A DNA stretch of 64,000 bases from Sphaerolaimus hirsutus (GCA_964036195.1 OZ038453.1:29082997-29146996), one strand, 5' to 3'. Shown: positions 1-11,300, numbered from the stretch's first letter. Notes: a model not told the origin generated them from the letters alone. Numbers and translations are program-made.

Positions 1-836
1 AGCGCGCCCGACCAAGGCCACAGAAAGAACGCTCATTTGCGGGGTTTGTTCAAGGTTGTTGCATTGCCGGGTAAGGGTTGGAACTTTGGGACTAAACACA
101 CGCCACAAAACACTAGCACTTGTGAGTTCACCAATCACCCTGGGTGATGGGAATAATTAATTGGCACTACTGTGCTCTTCACTATAAACTGTGCTCTGCA
201 TGTGTCTTGCAGTCGCATGCCGACAATAATTGCCGTTTGCCACTTTTCCACCCATTACCTAGTCCTAAGTAAAAAGCACTTGGTCGGGGAATTTTCTGAA
301 TGTTATCTATCGGGGCGTCTGAGCATTTAACAGAGTCAACACCTGTTAGCTTAACTAGAAACATAAAGCCTTTCTAACCCATTCCCAGACACTGCACCCT
401 TTTGACCAAAAATGTGAACTTGATAAAACCTAAAAATTATAACGCTCGAAAGTACATATTGGGAAATGCAAAAGAAAAACGGAAGTATTCACTTAATTAA
501 CTCAAAATGCGGGTAACCTAATTAGCTTAATTAATGAATCATTAAAATAAAAATTAAAAATTAGCGTCACACGGGAAATAATTAAATAATTAACGGAAAA
601 GAACCAATTAATAAATTCATGGCCGCAGTAGTGTCCATTCGGGCGTACCGTCCTGGGGCTGCGGCTTCGTTGGCGGATTTGCAGTGCACAGCGAACCGCA
701 CGTTCACTGTGACTTCCCTGTGCACCGCGGGTCGTCATTCGGTCGCACATGGTCGTTCTCGAGTCGTCGGAGTGTCTACGCAAAATTGTCGTTACGTTTT
801 TACGCATGATTAGTTAGCCATATTTCTACCTACAAT
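1..836 (-). repeat. 3' LTR of the giant retroelement (truncated by window start)
   Basis: Bases 1-836 recur at 15879-16714 with no difference I can see by eye. The copies diverge right after the shared CTACAAT: CCCACC follows on the left and AGAATAG on the right. The element is coded on the minus strand, so this copy is its 3' LTR and its outer end lies before the window. Read on the minus strand the LTR would begin TGTAGG (TG start), with two shared bases outside it, or ATTGTAGG if those bases belong to it. Full LTR length is unknown because the repeat was still matching at base 1. Confidence 0.9.
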
Positions 837-846
837 CCCACCAGCC
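837..846 (-). other. Candidate polypurine tract
   Basis: On the minus strand GGCTGGTGGG lies directly upstream of the 3' LTR start, where a plus-strand primer tract is expected. It is only moderately purine-rich, so the call rests mainly on position. Confidence 0.35.
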
Positions 847-1415
847 ATTAATTTTTTACCTCCGGGCTAAAAACGACATGTTCAGAAAAAGTGTTTTGCG
901 CCGTTTTTTGATTATTCAAAAATCATGCCTTCTCTGCATTTTTCGGTGGACGGCTGTGGCAGTCACATGCCCTGGGGGTGCAAATATGGCTCGTCTTCAT
1001 TTGAATTATGGCATCAGCTCTCTGCCGTGCCGGCTTTTTGTGCTCGAAACTTCGAAATTTTGGTTCCCGCTCAGGGCTCGATGTGAGAAAAAGTTTTTTC
1101 TTTTTTTGATTTTGGATACTAATTAATCAGACTACTAATCTGTATTATTTCACAGCATCGTGCCACTGTTGGATGGGCAGTTTGGGATCAACATTCAAAT
1201 TACCTGCTCGACCGACATGTCGCAGTCCGTGCGTGTGAAAATTGATCGTCGACAAGATTTTCTAGTTGTTTTCATGGAATATTAACAAGTATGTTTTTTG
1301 TTTGCTGACTATTTTTTGTTACAGAGTTGTCTGTTTCTCCTGATGACACAAAGTTGTGCATGAATTATTACATTGAAACTTTGATAACTGGTTTTTTGAC
1401 AAAAATTGTTTCGTA
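847..1415. other. 3' untranslated region between the helicase ORF and the 3' LTR
   Basis: About 570 bases with no convincing coding frame on either strand. The plus strand has two intron-like acceptor strings (TTTCACAG near 1156 and TTGTTACAG near 1324), but no exon continues from them, so I regard them as chance. Confidence 0.4.
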
Positions 1416-4400
1416 TCAATTTTCACAATTACCATTTTCCATGTGGTGTTCTACCTGTTGCGCTGGAGCTTCCTCCGGTGGCAGTGGGATGGCCTCGACC
1501 GCGTCGTGGTGCTCGGGCGGCGGCGAGGGGGGCTCGGCTACGTTCTGCAGTGCCATGGCCGCCATGTCGTTGCTAATGGGGGAATATTCTTCATTAGGGC
1601 GGTAAACTGGTTCGACAACGGGCACCACTTCCTCCAACACCGGCACACCCTCCTCCCGCGCGTCTGCGGAGGAGTCAGAGCCCGCTGTGGCGGTTTCAAT
1701 GTCAGACAAACATTCCGCCTGCAGTTCTTCTTCGAGGGCCGGGTATCTGTCCGGTCCGACTAGTTCTTTCAAGTCGGCCCGCGGGCGCCATTCCGGAGGC
1801 CAAAATCCCAACACGTTTCCCCAAATTTGGCCTGACTCGTAAGAGTAAATCCGGTCGGCTTTGTGCTCGACCGTCAGAAACCGGTGGAAAAAGGTTGACC
1901 ACAACATGGTCTCGGCGTTGGCCACCACGATGCGCACACATTTGGCGCGGGAGGTGGCTACGTTTCCCCGGGGCAACTCCGCTACAAATCCAACTCTACC
2001 GTACGCCTTCTTGGGATCGGCATCCAGCTGGGCGGAGTCGGTAGGCGGGCTGCCGCGCACGCAGGAAACGATGACCACTTCCGCTTCACGGGCCTGTGCC
2101 TTGTCGGCAGTGATCACGCGGGTGGCCCAGTAAGCCGCGTCGTGTTCTGTATGGGCTACTAGTCGACTGATTAGGGCGCGCGCCTGCGCCGCATAAAAAC
2201 AGACAATTAGCAAACTAGCGGGATCTGTAAGATCTGCCCAGGGCAGGGTGGGATCTTCTTTCACTGTGGCCACGAGGTAGTCGTACAGGTGCAGGATGAT
2301 GCGCAGCTCCTTTTTGTTGATTATGGACATGCCTTCTTTCGATTCGCAGCCCTGGTGCACCAGCGTCGATGACAGCATGACGCCATCCTCGAAGTCGCCA
2401 GGCGCGGGCAACATGGTGGCGCCGTGCGCTGCAGTGTCGTTGTAGGCGCGTAGCAGTCCATTGTACGCCGCCACGGAGTTGGCCTGAATGAGCTGGCGAT
2501 GCCCGCGGAACACTGTTTCCAAGTGAACCACGGGACATAGTTGGTACTGTGTGAGCCTATCAATGAGGGTGGGGTCGGGTTTCAGGACAGGCTCCACCCA
2601 GTCTTGCACGCGAATCATACGCGTCAATTGTTTACTGTCTCCAAATAGAAGCAACATGCCGTTCACTGGGAGCTGAGCCGCCTGAGCCACGCTAATTACT
2701 GCAGCGTCAGACGCCAAAGACGCTTCGTCAATAATTACCGCGCACGCAGTCACACTTTTTATACGGGCGTCGTGGGCGGAGTCCAAAGTGACATGGATTT
2801 GACCGGGCTGCACCACCTCCAAGAACACCCGGTGCAGCCTGACCGTAGCCCTGACATATTTAGACAGCGCCCTACGCAGCACCTTACCCCAAAATCCCTG
2901 ATCAGCTAAACTAGCCTCACCAGCCCGGGCGCCCGCCACGCCTGCCTCGAAGTCATCGAATGGCTGCTCGTCTCCATCGTCGGCGGTGAGAAATGGCACT
3001 TGTTCGGTCAGCTGCGCGCGTATGACGGCGTCGTCCGTGCAGTTGTTGATGATTTCGTCCACCAGTTCGTAGTCCTTCTTGGCGCCGTTGTACTTTTCCA
3101 GCGCTGCCGTCCATTCGGGGCTGAGGCGGACGATGTTGTGGCCGGTTCGCTGTGCTAGGGTGTGCAGGGTTGGCAATTGGGTCGCGGGGGTGGTGTTATA
3201 AGTGGGGTCAGTTTCCCACATGGGACTCAAAACGCGCACCGGAAATGCCGCTCTTAATTTCAAAAATTCTTCAAAACCCTCCAGTTTTTGCATTTCAGAA
3301 AATGGCGTATCAGCCATGGCGGTCCATTTCGCGCGCTCCCGCAATAAAACTTCTAAAGCCCCAAAAATATCCCGCTGCCCTAATTTATTCAGGTTGGTCA
3401 GGGCCCTGCGAGCGCCTTCGTCGGCCGCCGAGTTGACCGTGCACGTGATGAGCGTCGAGTGGTATTTGGCGTTCGGCTGCTTGTCCGATGGCAAGTCGGA
3501 GCCCGCGCGCACCCTGGGTCTCGAGTTATAATAATTATAGCCGCGTGAACACACATACGCCAGTTGATTTTGTGTGGTCGTCTTCCCGGACCCGAAAGGC
3601 GAGTCACACATAATCAAAAGGGGTTTGCGCATTCGCACGGCTGTGATCACAGCTCCTAAAACTTCTACCTGCCCCTGCTGCGGCAAAAACTCACCTAATT
3701 TGGCCTGAATCATGTGTTCGTTTTTTCCTCTGAACAATGATTCGTACAACTCAGTAGCCTCGCGGCTAATGAGCGCCCAGTCAGTTTCGTCATCCAGCAG
3801 ACGCAAATTCAATATCACAGCTAATTGGATTTGCGCCTCCAGGGTGAGTACTTTTGACCCCTGGACCACTTTTGGCACCCAGCCGACCGGCGCTTTGTTC
3901 AGGGCGGCTTGCAGTGATCGCATGGTTCGGTCGTAATTGGGCGAGTCGTTCGAGCCGCGCACCATGTATCTTCCATTCTCCAGGGTTCGGGGCAGCGCTG
4001 ATTGCGACGCCGCCATGTCCAACTTCGCACGCAGCCTTGTAGTGGTAGGCTCTGATTCCACGCTGGTAATTCTAACTGATAGGTTGGGGCTGCCCGCCGC
4101 TGGTTTGTCTTCGTCCGGTCTGGCCAACACCAAGCTCAACACCGACATGGGCGTCGCCTGGTTCAACAGCTGTGTCTGCGTGTTCACCTGCTCCAGCAAA
4201 CGCATGCGCTGTTCTTCTGGTCCTTCGAAAGTGTCAGCTTGCAACTCTTCTGGGTCCGGGCGGCGCACCATAATATCGCATGCAGTGCCCTGCGGCGTGT
4301 GCTCCCAGGACACATGCGCGCACACGTCCGTTGCGCGTTTCGCCCGAAATCGCAAAAATGACTCGTTATAGCAGTGAGCCGCTGCTAAAATGCCCAATTT

Positions 4401-5387
4401 ATACCTGAGAAACGAGTCCATGTTGTCTCTGTTCTCTGTGTCTGGCTGGATGCCCGATGTGCTGATATCCTCGGCCGTGGCGACCTGCAGCCCGTACGCA
4501 TGGCCGTAGAATTCGTCGCCGAACACGCCCAAATCGTTTAGGTCGTGATATTCGACGTGGGCCAGCCCCAACTGCCCAGCACTCAAATTTTCCACTCTGC
4601 TGTCACTCACATACTCTCTGTGCAAAATGACCAACTTTTCCGGCCCGGCATCACCTCGCTCCGCCGCGCCCAGCGGTTCCAGATTCTTGTAATTCGACGG
4701 CGTGAAGGCCGCTCGCAGCCGCGCTGTTTTCCAGTCGCTCGTGTAGGGCTGGTAGCCGGAAGTGTCGCCGCGCGTCAATGTACGTGCCGCTTGAGTGACG
4801 CGCCGCGTGCCCTGCGTACTCACGACCACGGGGGCGGCAACGTTTAAGGGGCATTTTGTCTGATTACCCCATATCGCGACACCGGTAAACTCCCAGTACC
4901 GGGGATTTTCTATTTTTTGTGCGATTGCGGTCGCCGAGAAACGCATCCCGTGGCGCACTAGGGGCAGGAACATCGAGGGGTGTTGTTTCTGAATTTTCGC
5001 GCACAAATCCACCAACTGGGTGGTCCGCTTGTCCCTAGCCGCCTTGGCCCGCTTATTCGAATAATAAAAATACGGATAAGCTTCATCCGCATTCACCCAC
5101 TGCTCGTTTTCGCTGAGTATCGCCATCGTCTGCTCAGAAATTCTCACATGGCACTGATACTCAACATGCCCGTCCGCGCCCGAGTCAATATACACCCTAT
5201 CTACCCAACCTTCGAATTTCCCTCTGCTGGGGTAGATTTCCGGTCCATTTTGCATCTGCTGCGCGCGGTAAAGTTGTCGCGGGGGAATGGTTCCGCCGCC
5301 GCAGGCACCGTGTGTATTTGTCTCCTTGGATTTAATGGGCGGGGCGTCTGTACCTTCAAATGGGCGTTTGCGAGAGGCCGAAGCCAT
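1416..5387 (-). CDS. Retroelement ORF3: UPF1-like superfamily-1 helicase
   Basis: A 1323-residue protein with a good start: ATG with A at -3 and G at +4, followed by a basic SRKRPF stretch. Helicase motifs appear in SF1 order. Walker A (GSGKTT) is near residue 599; Walker B DEAS near 887; GDSKQL (motif III) near 915; QAREAEVVIVSCVR (motif V) near 1096; RGNVATSRAK (motif VI) near 1140. The DEAS box, the Q-x-R-E motif and the arginine motif match the UPF1/DNA2-like SF1B group. The roughly 550-residue N-terminal part is unrecognised. The last 100 residues are acidic and proline-rich. ORF3 lies 3' of integrase and inside the LTRs, the place env normally occupies. The motifs look intact, so ATP-driven unwinding or translocation on nucleic acid is likely. 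Its role in the element's cycle is inference. Confidence 0.85.
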   Translation of the reverse strand: MASASRKRPFEGTDAPPIKSKETNTHGACGGGTIPPRQLYRAQQMQNGPEIYPSRGKFEGWVDRVYIDSGADGHVEYQCHVRISEQTMAILSENEQWVNADEAYPYFYYSNKRAKAARDKRTTQLVDLCAKIQKQHPSMFLPLVRHGMRFSATAIAQKIENPRYWEFTGVAIWGNQTKCPLNVAAPVVVSTQGTRRVTQAARTLTRGDTSGYQPYTSDWKTARLRAAFTPSNYKNLEPLGAAERGDAGPEKLVILHREYVSDSRVENLSAGQLGLAHVEYHDLNDLGVFGDEFYGHAYGLQVATAEDISTSGIQPDTENRDNMDSFLRYKLGILAAAHCYNESFLRFRAKRATDVCAHVSWEHTPQGTACDIMVRRPDPEELQADTFEGPEEQRMRLLEQVNTQTQLLNQATPMSVLSLVLARPDEDKPAAGSPNLSVRITSVESEPTTTRLRAKLDMAASQSALPRTLENGRYMVRGSNDSPNYDRTMRSLQAALNKAPVGWVPKVVQGSKVLTLEAQIQLAVILNLRLLDDETDWALISREATELYESLFRGKNEHMIQAKLGEFLPQQGQVEVLGAVITAVRMRKPLLIMCDSPFGSGKTTTQNQLAYVCSRGYNYYNSRPRVRAGSDLPSDKQPNAKYHSTLITCTVNSAADEGARRALTNLNKLGQRDIFGALEVLLRERAKWTAMADTPFSEMQKLEGFEEFLKLRAAFPVRVLSPMWETDPTYNTTPATQLPTLHTLAQRTGHNIVRLSPEWTAALEKYNGAKKDYELVDEIINNCTDDAVIRAQLTEQVPFLTADDGDEQPFDDFEAGVAGARAGEASLADQGFWGKVLRRALSKYVRATVRLHRVFLEVVQPGQIHVTLDSAHDARIKSVTACAVIIDEASLASDAAVISVAQAAQLPVNGMLLLFGDSKQLTRMIRVQDWVEPVLKPDPTLIDRLTQYQLCPVVHLETVFRGHRQLIQANSVAAYNGLLRAYNDTAAHGATMLPAPGDFEDGVMLSSTLVHQGCESKEGMSIINKKELRIILHLYDYLVATVKEDPTLPWADLTDPASLLIVCFYAAQARALISRLVAHTEHDAAYWATRVITADKAQAREAEVVIVSCVRGSPPTDSAQLDADPKKAYGRVGFVAELPRGNVATSRAKCVRIVVANAETMLWSTFFHRFLTVEHKADRIYSYESGQIWGNVLGFWPPEWRPRADLKELVGPDRYPALEEELQAECLSDIETATAGSDSSADAREEGVPVLEEVVPVVEPVYRPNEEYSPISNDMAAMALQNVAEPPSPPPEHHDAVEAIPLPPEEAPAQQVEHHMENGNCEN

Positions 5388-5615
5388 TATAATTATAACA
5401 ATGGGATAAAATAATTAATTGCGAAGTTTTTATGAACGGGGAAAGTAACAAGAACTCGTGCGGTCCAGTCGCCCGTGGGCAAAAGGGGTGCACGAGCTTC
5501 CTAACAAAACACACACACTTTCACACACACTTCATACCTGTTGTACCTGGTTTCGTGTTGTTTGACGCGACGGCGATGATCGTAACGGCTAATTGATCAG
5601 CTAATTAATCAATTT
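5388..5615 (-). other. Spacer between pol and helicase ORF
   Basis: A 228-base non-coding gap. On the minus strand it contains ACAGGTATGAAG, a possible splice donor, and short purine runs. No obvious acceptor lies right before the helicase ATG. ORF3 would need a spliced or separately initiated RNA, or reinitiation, and the sequence does not show which. Confidence 0.4.
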
Positions 5616-8363
5616 TTAGTCGTCGCCGTATAATTCACTGTAAGAAGGGGGAATTAAATATTCACTGGTTGCCTTGCAACGGTCCGCATGAACTACATAA
5701 ATTTTCTTATTAATATTGTTGAATAAAGTCACTAATGGGTGGGCATAATCAATGCACTCATACGGGCCGATAAAGCGAGGCGCGAATTTCTTACTGGGGC
5801 CCGTCAACTGAGTAATACGCGGCGTGTATACGCGTACCGCTTGTCCGCGTTGCACATTCAATCGGCGCGCACGGCGATTGGCGTAAAATTGCTCTTTTTG
5901 CTGCGCCTTTGCTAAAGCGGTATGCGCTGCTTCGCGTGCTGTGGTCAGACGCGCGCCTAATTCATTTATAAGAGCGCGCTTATGCGGCAATGAGGGCAAT
6001 GCCTCGTTGTCAGGGGGAGGCTCGATCATTCGCTCCCACATGGACGCAGCAGGCTTGCCAAATAGCAACGCATAGGGGGTGGTTTGCAAGGAAGGGTGTT
6101 TCGATGTATTGTACGCGTGTACAGCGGCGCCTAAATGTATGTCCCAATCGTCATGTGTACGATTTACATAGTGTGATACTATTTCCATCAGAACACCATT
6201 CCTACGTTCCACCATTCCGTTGCTCTTGGGGGTGTACGCAAATGATGTATGTTGGGTCGCGTTCAAATATTGTAGAAGCTTGGCAAAAGTGCCCTCGGTA
6301 AAGCTAGGGGCGTTATCACTGAGTATAATGGCCGGCACACTAAATATAGGCAAAATGTGCAACAGAAATGCAAATGATACTGTGTCTTGTTTTATGTCGG
6401 GAACGGGCACAGCAATTCCAAAACGTGTGCACTGATCAACAAATACTAACACATGTCGGTTTCTGCGTTTCGTGGTTAGTAAAGGTCCTATTGCGTCTAC
6501 CGCTATCACATCACCTGGCCTTTTGGCTACCTGGCGGCACACCATTTGAGTTCGCATTGCCGCTCTGAGACCTTTCTTGGCGTTGCACGAAGGGCAGGTG
6601 GCAACCCAGCGCGCACTTTCTGGCCGCATTCCTGGAAACCACGCGAATTCCTGCAACCTTTCGAATGTTTTTATTATTCCTAAATGGCCCGCCGTAGGGT
6701 GATTGTGAGCTAATTCTAACACGAATGGAACTAATTCCGATGGAATACATACGGGGTCGTATAATTGTATACCTGGTATCTGGGACGTTCCCGCTTGGCG
6801 ACGTAATAAACCGTATTGGTCAATAAAATACGGCGCGGCGCTGTAAAAATTATCTGCGCGACACACTTCTATAGTTGTAGCTATGTATGGTTCTTCTGCT
6901 TGTAGTCGCTTCAATTTGTCAACCGAAGTCATTGGAGGTAGTGCCATGATTGTACTGCGCTTAGTTGCACTCGTCAAACCCGGAACAACTTCATTTCCGG
7001 CTCCTGAACCACCAGCCATTGTTCCGGTTCCAGGCGCTTCCGCATTCCGCTGCCGCTCTCGCAGCCCGGGTGACTCCGCCTCCTTTCGCCCGCGCGTCCG
7101 GTCGCTGATTGGTCGCAGTAACTCCGCCTCCTCGTTTACGCTGATTGGTCGGTACGCTGTCCTGCTTGCCGCAGCTACCGTAACCTGCCTATCGTGCGGG
7201 ATAGCGATTTCACGGCACGTAACTTGTGCGAACTGCTCAAAAGCCTCGTCCAGGTCCTTTTTCTCGTCGAATACCACTGGTGCGTCTTGTCTTCTAGATA
7301 ATGCATCTGCTAATTCGTTGCTTTTTCCCCGCAAATGCTTGAACGTGATTTGGTACGGCGTAATTGCTAAAGCGAACTTGTGCAGCATGGCGTGCGGGGT
7401 AGTCTCTAAATTAGGATTCTTTACCCACGAAATACTCTTGGCGTCAGTCCAGACTTCAAAGGGCCGTCCCGCCAGATAACAATGCCAGTTACGTATGCTT
7501 TCGTAGATTGCACACGCTTCCAGGGAAATCGCTGGCCATTTGCTTTGGGTTGCTCCTAACTTCCGGCTGTAAAAGGCACATGCATGTAGTATTTTCTCGT
7601 CCTCTGCTCGTTGTGCTAACACGCCTGCAACAGCAATTTTAGAGGCATCCGTGATAATTATAAACATTCGTTTGGGATCGGGAAACTGCAGACATGGGCT
7701 TCCTAATAATGCTTCCTTGAGCTTATGGAAAGCTTCCAGTGCCTTGGGTTTCGATGTCAAATCCACCGGGGTGTCGCTATTGTAATTTTCTCTTGGTCCC
7801 GTACGCGTGAGATTTGACAAGGGTACAGCTAGCTCTGCGCATCTGTGAATCATGCGTCTGAAAAAACCGATAGCTCCCAGAAATCCCTTTACCTCTTTTA
7901 CGGTAGTGGGTACCGGCCAGTCCTGAATAATGTGCCGTTTATCATCTGGTACGCACACGCCGTCACGACCAATCATAAATCCTAGAAAGCGTACAGCTGT
8001 GACGCGTGCGAAAAAACACTTTTTCGGACTAATTTTGAAATTATTCCTAATTAATCTTTCCAACACCTGTCCTATGTCATATAAATGGGTTTCCCAGGTT
8101 GCACTATAAATTAGTAAATCGTCGATGTATAGTAGCACATTTCTATGTATTAAACCGGCCATGGCTAGTTCAAAACAGCGCTGCGCTAAACTAGGTGAGC
8201 ATTTTAATCCCATGGGTAAACGTTTCAGTTGAAATTGTCCAAAAACATTTCTGAATGACGTGATGTGTCGATCATCTGGGTGCAAAGCAATGTTATAGAA
8301 AGCTTGATTTATGTCAGCACTGCTAAAAATACTTGCAGCTACATAAAGATTCGACTGTTTCAT
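5616..8363 (-). CDS. pol: pol second frame: RT (C-terminal part), RNase H, integrase
   Basis: A 915-codon frame continuing pol. The RT palm core has YIDD near residues 79-82 and the LPMGLK segment upstream. An RNase H region of Ty3 type begins near 233 (TDAS) and ends with the DALSRR motif near 353. After a low-complexity linker comes integrase: an HHCC zinc module (HNHPTAGH near 549, CPSC near 587), catalytic D near 620 (VDAIGP), D near 680 (SDNAPSF) and E near 716 (MVERRNG), then a C-terminal GPY/F module (FIGPYE near 862). These place it in Ty3/gypsy (Metaviridae). All expected catalytic residues are visible. The first ATG at 8363 is probably not a real start, since the frame begins inside the RT domain and overlaps the upstream frame by 41 bases. 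Confidence 0.92.
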   Translation of the reverse strand: MKQSNLYVAASIFSSADINQAFYNIALHPDDRHITSFRNVFGQFQLKRLPMGLKCSPSLAQRCFELAMAGLIHRNVLLYIDDLLIYSATWETHLYDIGQVLERLIRNNFKISPKKCFFARVTAVRFLGFMIGRDGVCVPDDKRHIIQDWPVPTTVKEVKGFLGAIGFFRRMIHRCAELAVPLSNLTRTGPRENYNSDTPVDLTSKPKALEAFHKLKEALLGSPCLQFPDPKRMFIIITDASKIAVAGVLAQRAEDEKILHACAFYSRKLGATQSKWPAISLEACAIYESIRNWHCYLAGRPFEVWTDAKSISWVKNPNLETTPHAMLHKFALAITPYQITFKHLRGKSNELADALSRRQDAPVVFDEKKDLDEAFEQFAQVTCREIAIPHDRQVTVAAASRTAYRPISVNEEAELLRPISDRTRGRKEAESPGLRERQRNAEAPGTGTMAGGSGAGNEVVPGLTSATKRSTIMALPPMTSVDKLKRLQAEEPYIATTIEVCRADNFYSAAPYFIDQYGLLRRQAGTSQIPGIQLYDPVCIPSELVPFVLELAHNHPTAGHLGIIKTFERLQEFAWFPGMRPESARWVATCPSCNAKKGLRAAMRTQMVCRQVAKRPGDVIAVDAIGPLLTTKRRNRHVLVFVDQCTRFGIAVPVPDIKQDTVSFAFLLHILPIFSVPAIILSDNAPSFTEGTFAKLLQYLNATQHTSFAYTPKSNGMVERRNGVLMEIVSHYVNRTHDDWDIHLGAAVHAYNTSKHPSLQTTPYALLFGKPAASMWERMIEPPPDNEALPSLPHKRALINELGARLTTAREAAHTALAKAQQKEQFYANRRARRLNVQRGQAVRVYTPRITQLTGPSKKFAPRFIGPYECIDYAHPLVTLFNNINKKIYVVHADRCKATSEYLIPPSYSELYGDD
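8323..8363 (-). other. Overlap and one-base shift between the two pol frames
   Basis: The upstream frame stops at a TAG (8323-8325) that follows a run of five T on the coding strand (complement of 8325-8329). RT similarity continues in the next frame, shifted by one base, from this same point. A phenylalanine codon in the T run could re-pair after a +1 slip and the next codon is a stop. That resembles known +1 sites, but a simple one-base indel in a homopolymer gives the same picture. Confidence 0.8.
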
Positions 8364-11300
8364 CTAAGCGGGGTAATGGGAATTGGGGAGCGTGCAAAAC
8401 AGCGTTCAGGCGTCTGTAATCGATTACCATCCGCTTTGATCCATCCGGTTTGGATACCACCAGCGTGGGGGCACAATACGGGCTCGTACTGGGTTCCACG
8501 ATGTCGTGCTCGATGAGGCATCTCAAATGATTTTCTAAGTATTGCTGATCATCCAGACTCAACCGGTACATTCTGCAAGCAATCGGCTTTTTGTCCACCA
8601 ATTGCAGCCGGTAGTCCACTAATTCGCTGTAGCCGATGTCATACTTGTGTCGGGCAAAAGCTTCTTTGTACTGCAAAATCACCTTTTTCAGTTCCTCTCT
8701 GCGTTCGTCCGTCAATGTTTCTGGCACAGTAAATTCCATCACGTGTCCATCTGGACATGCAACTTGCAGTGGAGGTCCTAATTTGTCTTCGGCTACTTTG
8801 GGGGGAGGTTCAGTCGCTTGAACCTGTCGACACACATCTCTGTCATAGCACTGCTTCACCCATTCAGCGGGAGGGTCTCCAGGTTTCACCTTCAGCACGC
8901 AGTCCACTGGTTCGACCACTGCAATGCGCTGTCCTACCTGTAGCACTACGGGCTGGTTTCGTACATTTGCACATCTCACCTGAAACACAGGGGCACTAGT
9001 TTCATAGGCCGCTGAAGCAGCCATAACGCCACAGCGTTCACCTACCGTATCCAATCCCATGACCGTAAATAACCTTTCATCCATGGGGGCAGATAATTTT
9101 GCGGTCACTAGCGCTTCATGTCTAGCCAGAATTTCTATTTTTTCATTCACAATAGCGTAAATTCTGCGCTGCTGCACTTCCGGGTCTGGGTTATCAAAGG
9201 GAATGATCGCATTAGCCGTAGGGATTCGTAATTCCCTTGCAGGTAGGTCCACTACCATGTGCCGTAAGACATCTGCACCAATTAGAATTTCACCAGCTAA
9301 TCCGTTCACTGCCTGAAACACAATCCCGAAGGTGTGGTTTCCCATGGTTACCGGTACTTCCATTTGTCCCAATACCAAAAGTTTCGAGTCTGCTGCACAC
9401 CTAAGGGCTCCAATAGGTGAAACTTCATCATGCTTAGTAGCCTTTTCCTTGTGTCGCATCAGCACGTCTCTGTTGCATAATGAACGCATGGCGCCTGTGT
9501 CCAGTAGACATCTTCGATATTCTCTCCCATCAATGGTTATGGTAATGGATGGGCTGTAGTACACATGCACAATCTCTTCACGTCGATTGGCTACTTGATG
9601 GATGTTGTCTCTTTCTTCCGTCGAGAAAGTGATCATGCACACCGATTCTTCTTCCAGATCGTATTTTCTGTTGATACTGTATTGTATAGCGGGAAAACGA
9701 CGCGCGCCCGTGAGTGCGGGCATGCCACTTGGCATTCCCACGCACGGGTTAATTACCGTTCTTACCTTTACCTGTTCGCTAGGGCGGTCCTCAGCCAATT
9801 CGACAATGATATTGGACTTTTCTTCTGTCTTTGGTCGCCTTTTGATTTTTTCCTTTGCCCTGTTCACCAAAGTCACGGCCGTTTCCGGCGCTGCAGCCAT
9901 GAGCGCGGCTAGTAAATACTGCATGGTGACCAGTGCACATATCAGATAGATCCATACTTGTAGCCAGGTGCGCCAGGTGTCAAAATCCCACCATCCCAGC
10001 GCTAATACTGATTTTGCCAAAGTTCGATGTCTTTGCATGTGTGATTCCACTCTCGGCTCCGCCCCCTGCGTGATTTGCCGCACGATAGAATACGCGTGCC
10101 ATACGTCATTCAGGGTGGTCGTCGGCAATAATTCTGACAAGTTGTACATAGTCGTGGCGGCAAAAATCTGATGATGCACATCCCTGACTTTTTCCTGCTG
10201 CCATTTCTGCGGAAAACTGTGGGTGTTATACATAGGCAAATGTTCCAGGCCGCCGACTTCCGGTAGATATTTGTACCATTGTCCATTTAACATTACCACA
10301 CGATTGTGCGCATTGGTGCATGAGCCCGGGATCGCTTGAAAATGCAAAATGTTTGTCAACCTATTCATGTGCAACGTCACATTCTGCCCGTGTACGCTAA
10401 CTTGCACAGGTACTGTTTCGTAGCATTCTGGAGACTTCTCCTCTTTCATGATCTCGTATGTTTTTACCGCAAAACATTTGTGAACCAGAAATCCGTCCGG
10501 CGCGGGTTTGGCAATTATTTCGTTATCATTCATGTACCATCGGGCTGTCGTAGTTGCATGTTCGCTCATAGCCAGGCGCACAAATTCCTGGAAGTGTTGC
10601 ACATTCTTGCAGGTGGCTACGGCCTGCGCGCGCATGGTTTGTTCTGCTGTTTCGTATACCGCCTGCATGCTGGCTGCTAATTGGCCTGCGCTCACTATTC
10701 CCAGCGTGGGTCGACCTTGCGCTCGTTTTTGTCTGACGCTTCGAATCACTGCCTTCGCAAATGGCGCCACTACAATATCCTGGTCCGATTTCCATAATTT
10801 AATGCCGCATGATTCAACCTCTTCATGTGCTCTGAAGGACAGTGATAGTGTATGATCATCAGCTAGCCAGATGTCCTGTCTAATGCGTCCATGCATTTCA
10901 CGCCATTTTTCATAAGGGCATTCCGCCTTCGGGTTCGGCTTCCAAGTTAATTGGCTGCCGTCTTCTAGCGTGCATGCACCCAATTCATAATTGCACTTGC
11001 TAACCTCACCCAGCGTGCTTTGCATGGTGTTGGCTCCATATCTCATTCGTACTTCCCCTCGAAACAGCCCACAGTGTGGCGTCGTTTCACTCACCCATTT
11101 GCAACAGTATAATCCATGTCCTGAGTAGCTAACATTGGTGGGGTACTGGGTGTCCCATGCGTTGTCCAAATCACTCACAGGGGTCATGGGCCCATTGTTG
11201 CACTTGTGATATTTAATCATGCCTTCGCACTCGGCGGCGCCCACAGATCGGGGGTTAGAATCAAACTTTTCCAGCGTGACGTCGCCCCAGAAGTTCTGAT

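Noticed and set aside
502..813. 101-codon and 64-codon frames in the LTRs as separate genes
   Set aside because: No domain and no start context. The sense frame is kept only as a possible spliced 5' exon. The antisense frame is a shadow.
1289..1324. Small intron on the plus strand (GTATGT...TTACAG)
   Set aside because: Only about 36 bases long and no coding frame on either side.
8363..8363. ATG at 8363 as a genuine start of a separate RT-integrase protein
   Set aside because: It falls inside the RT domain, so a protein starting there would lack the RT fingers.
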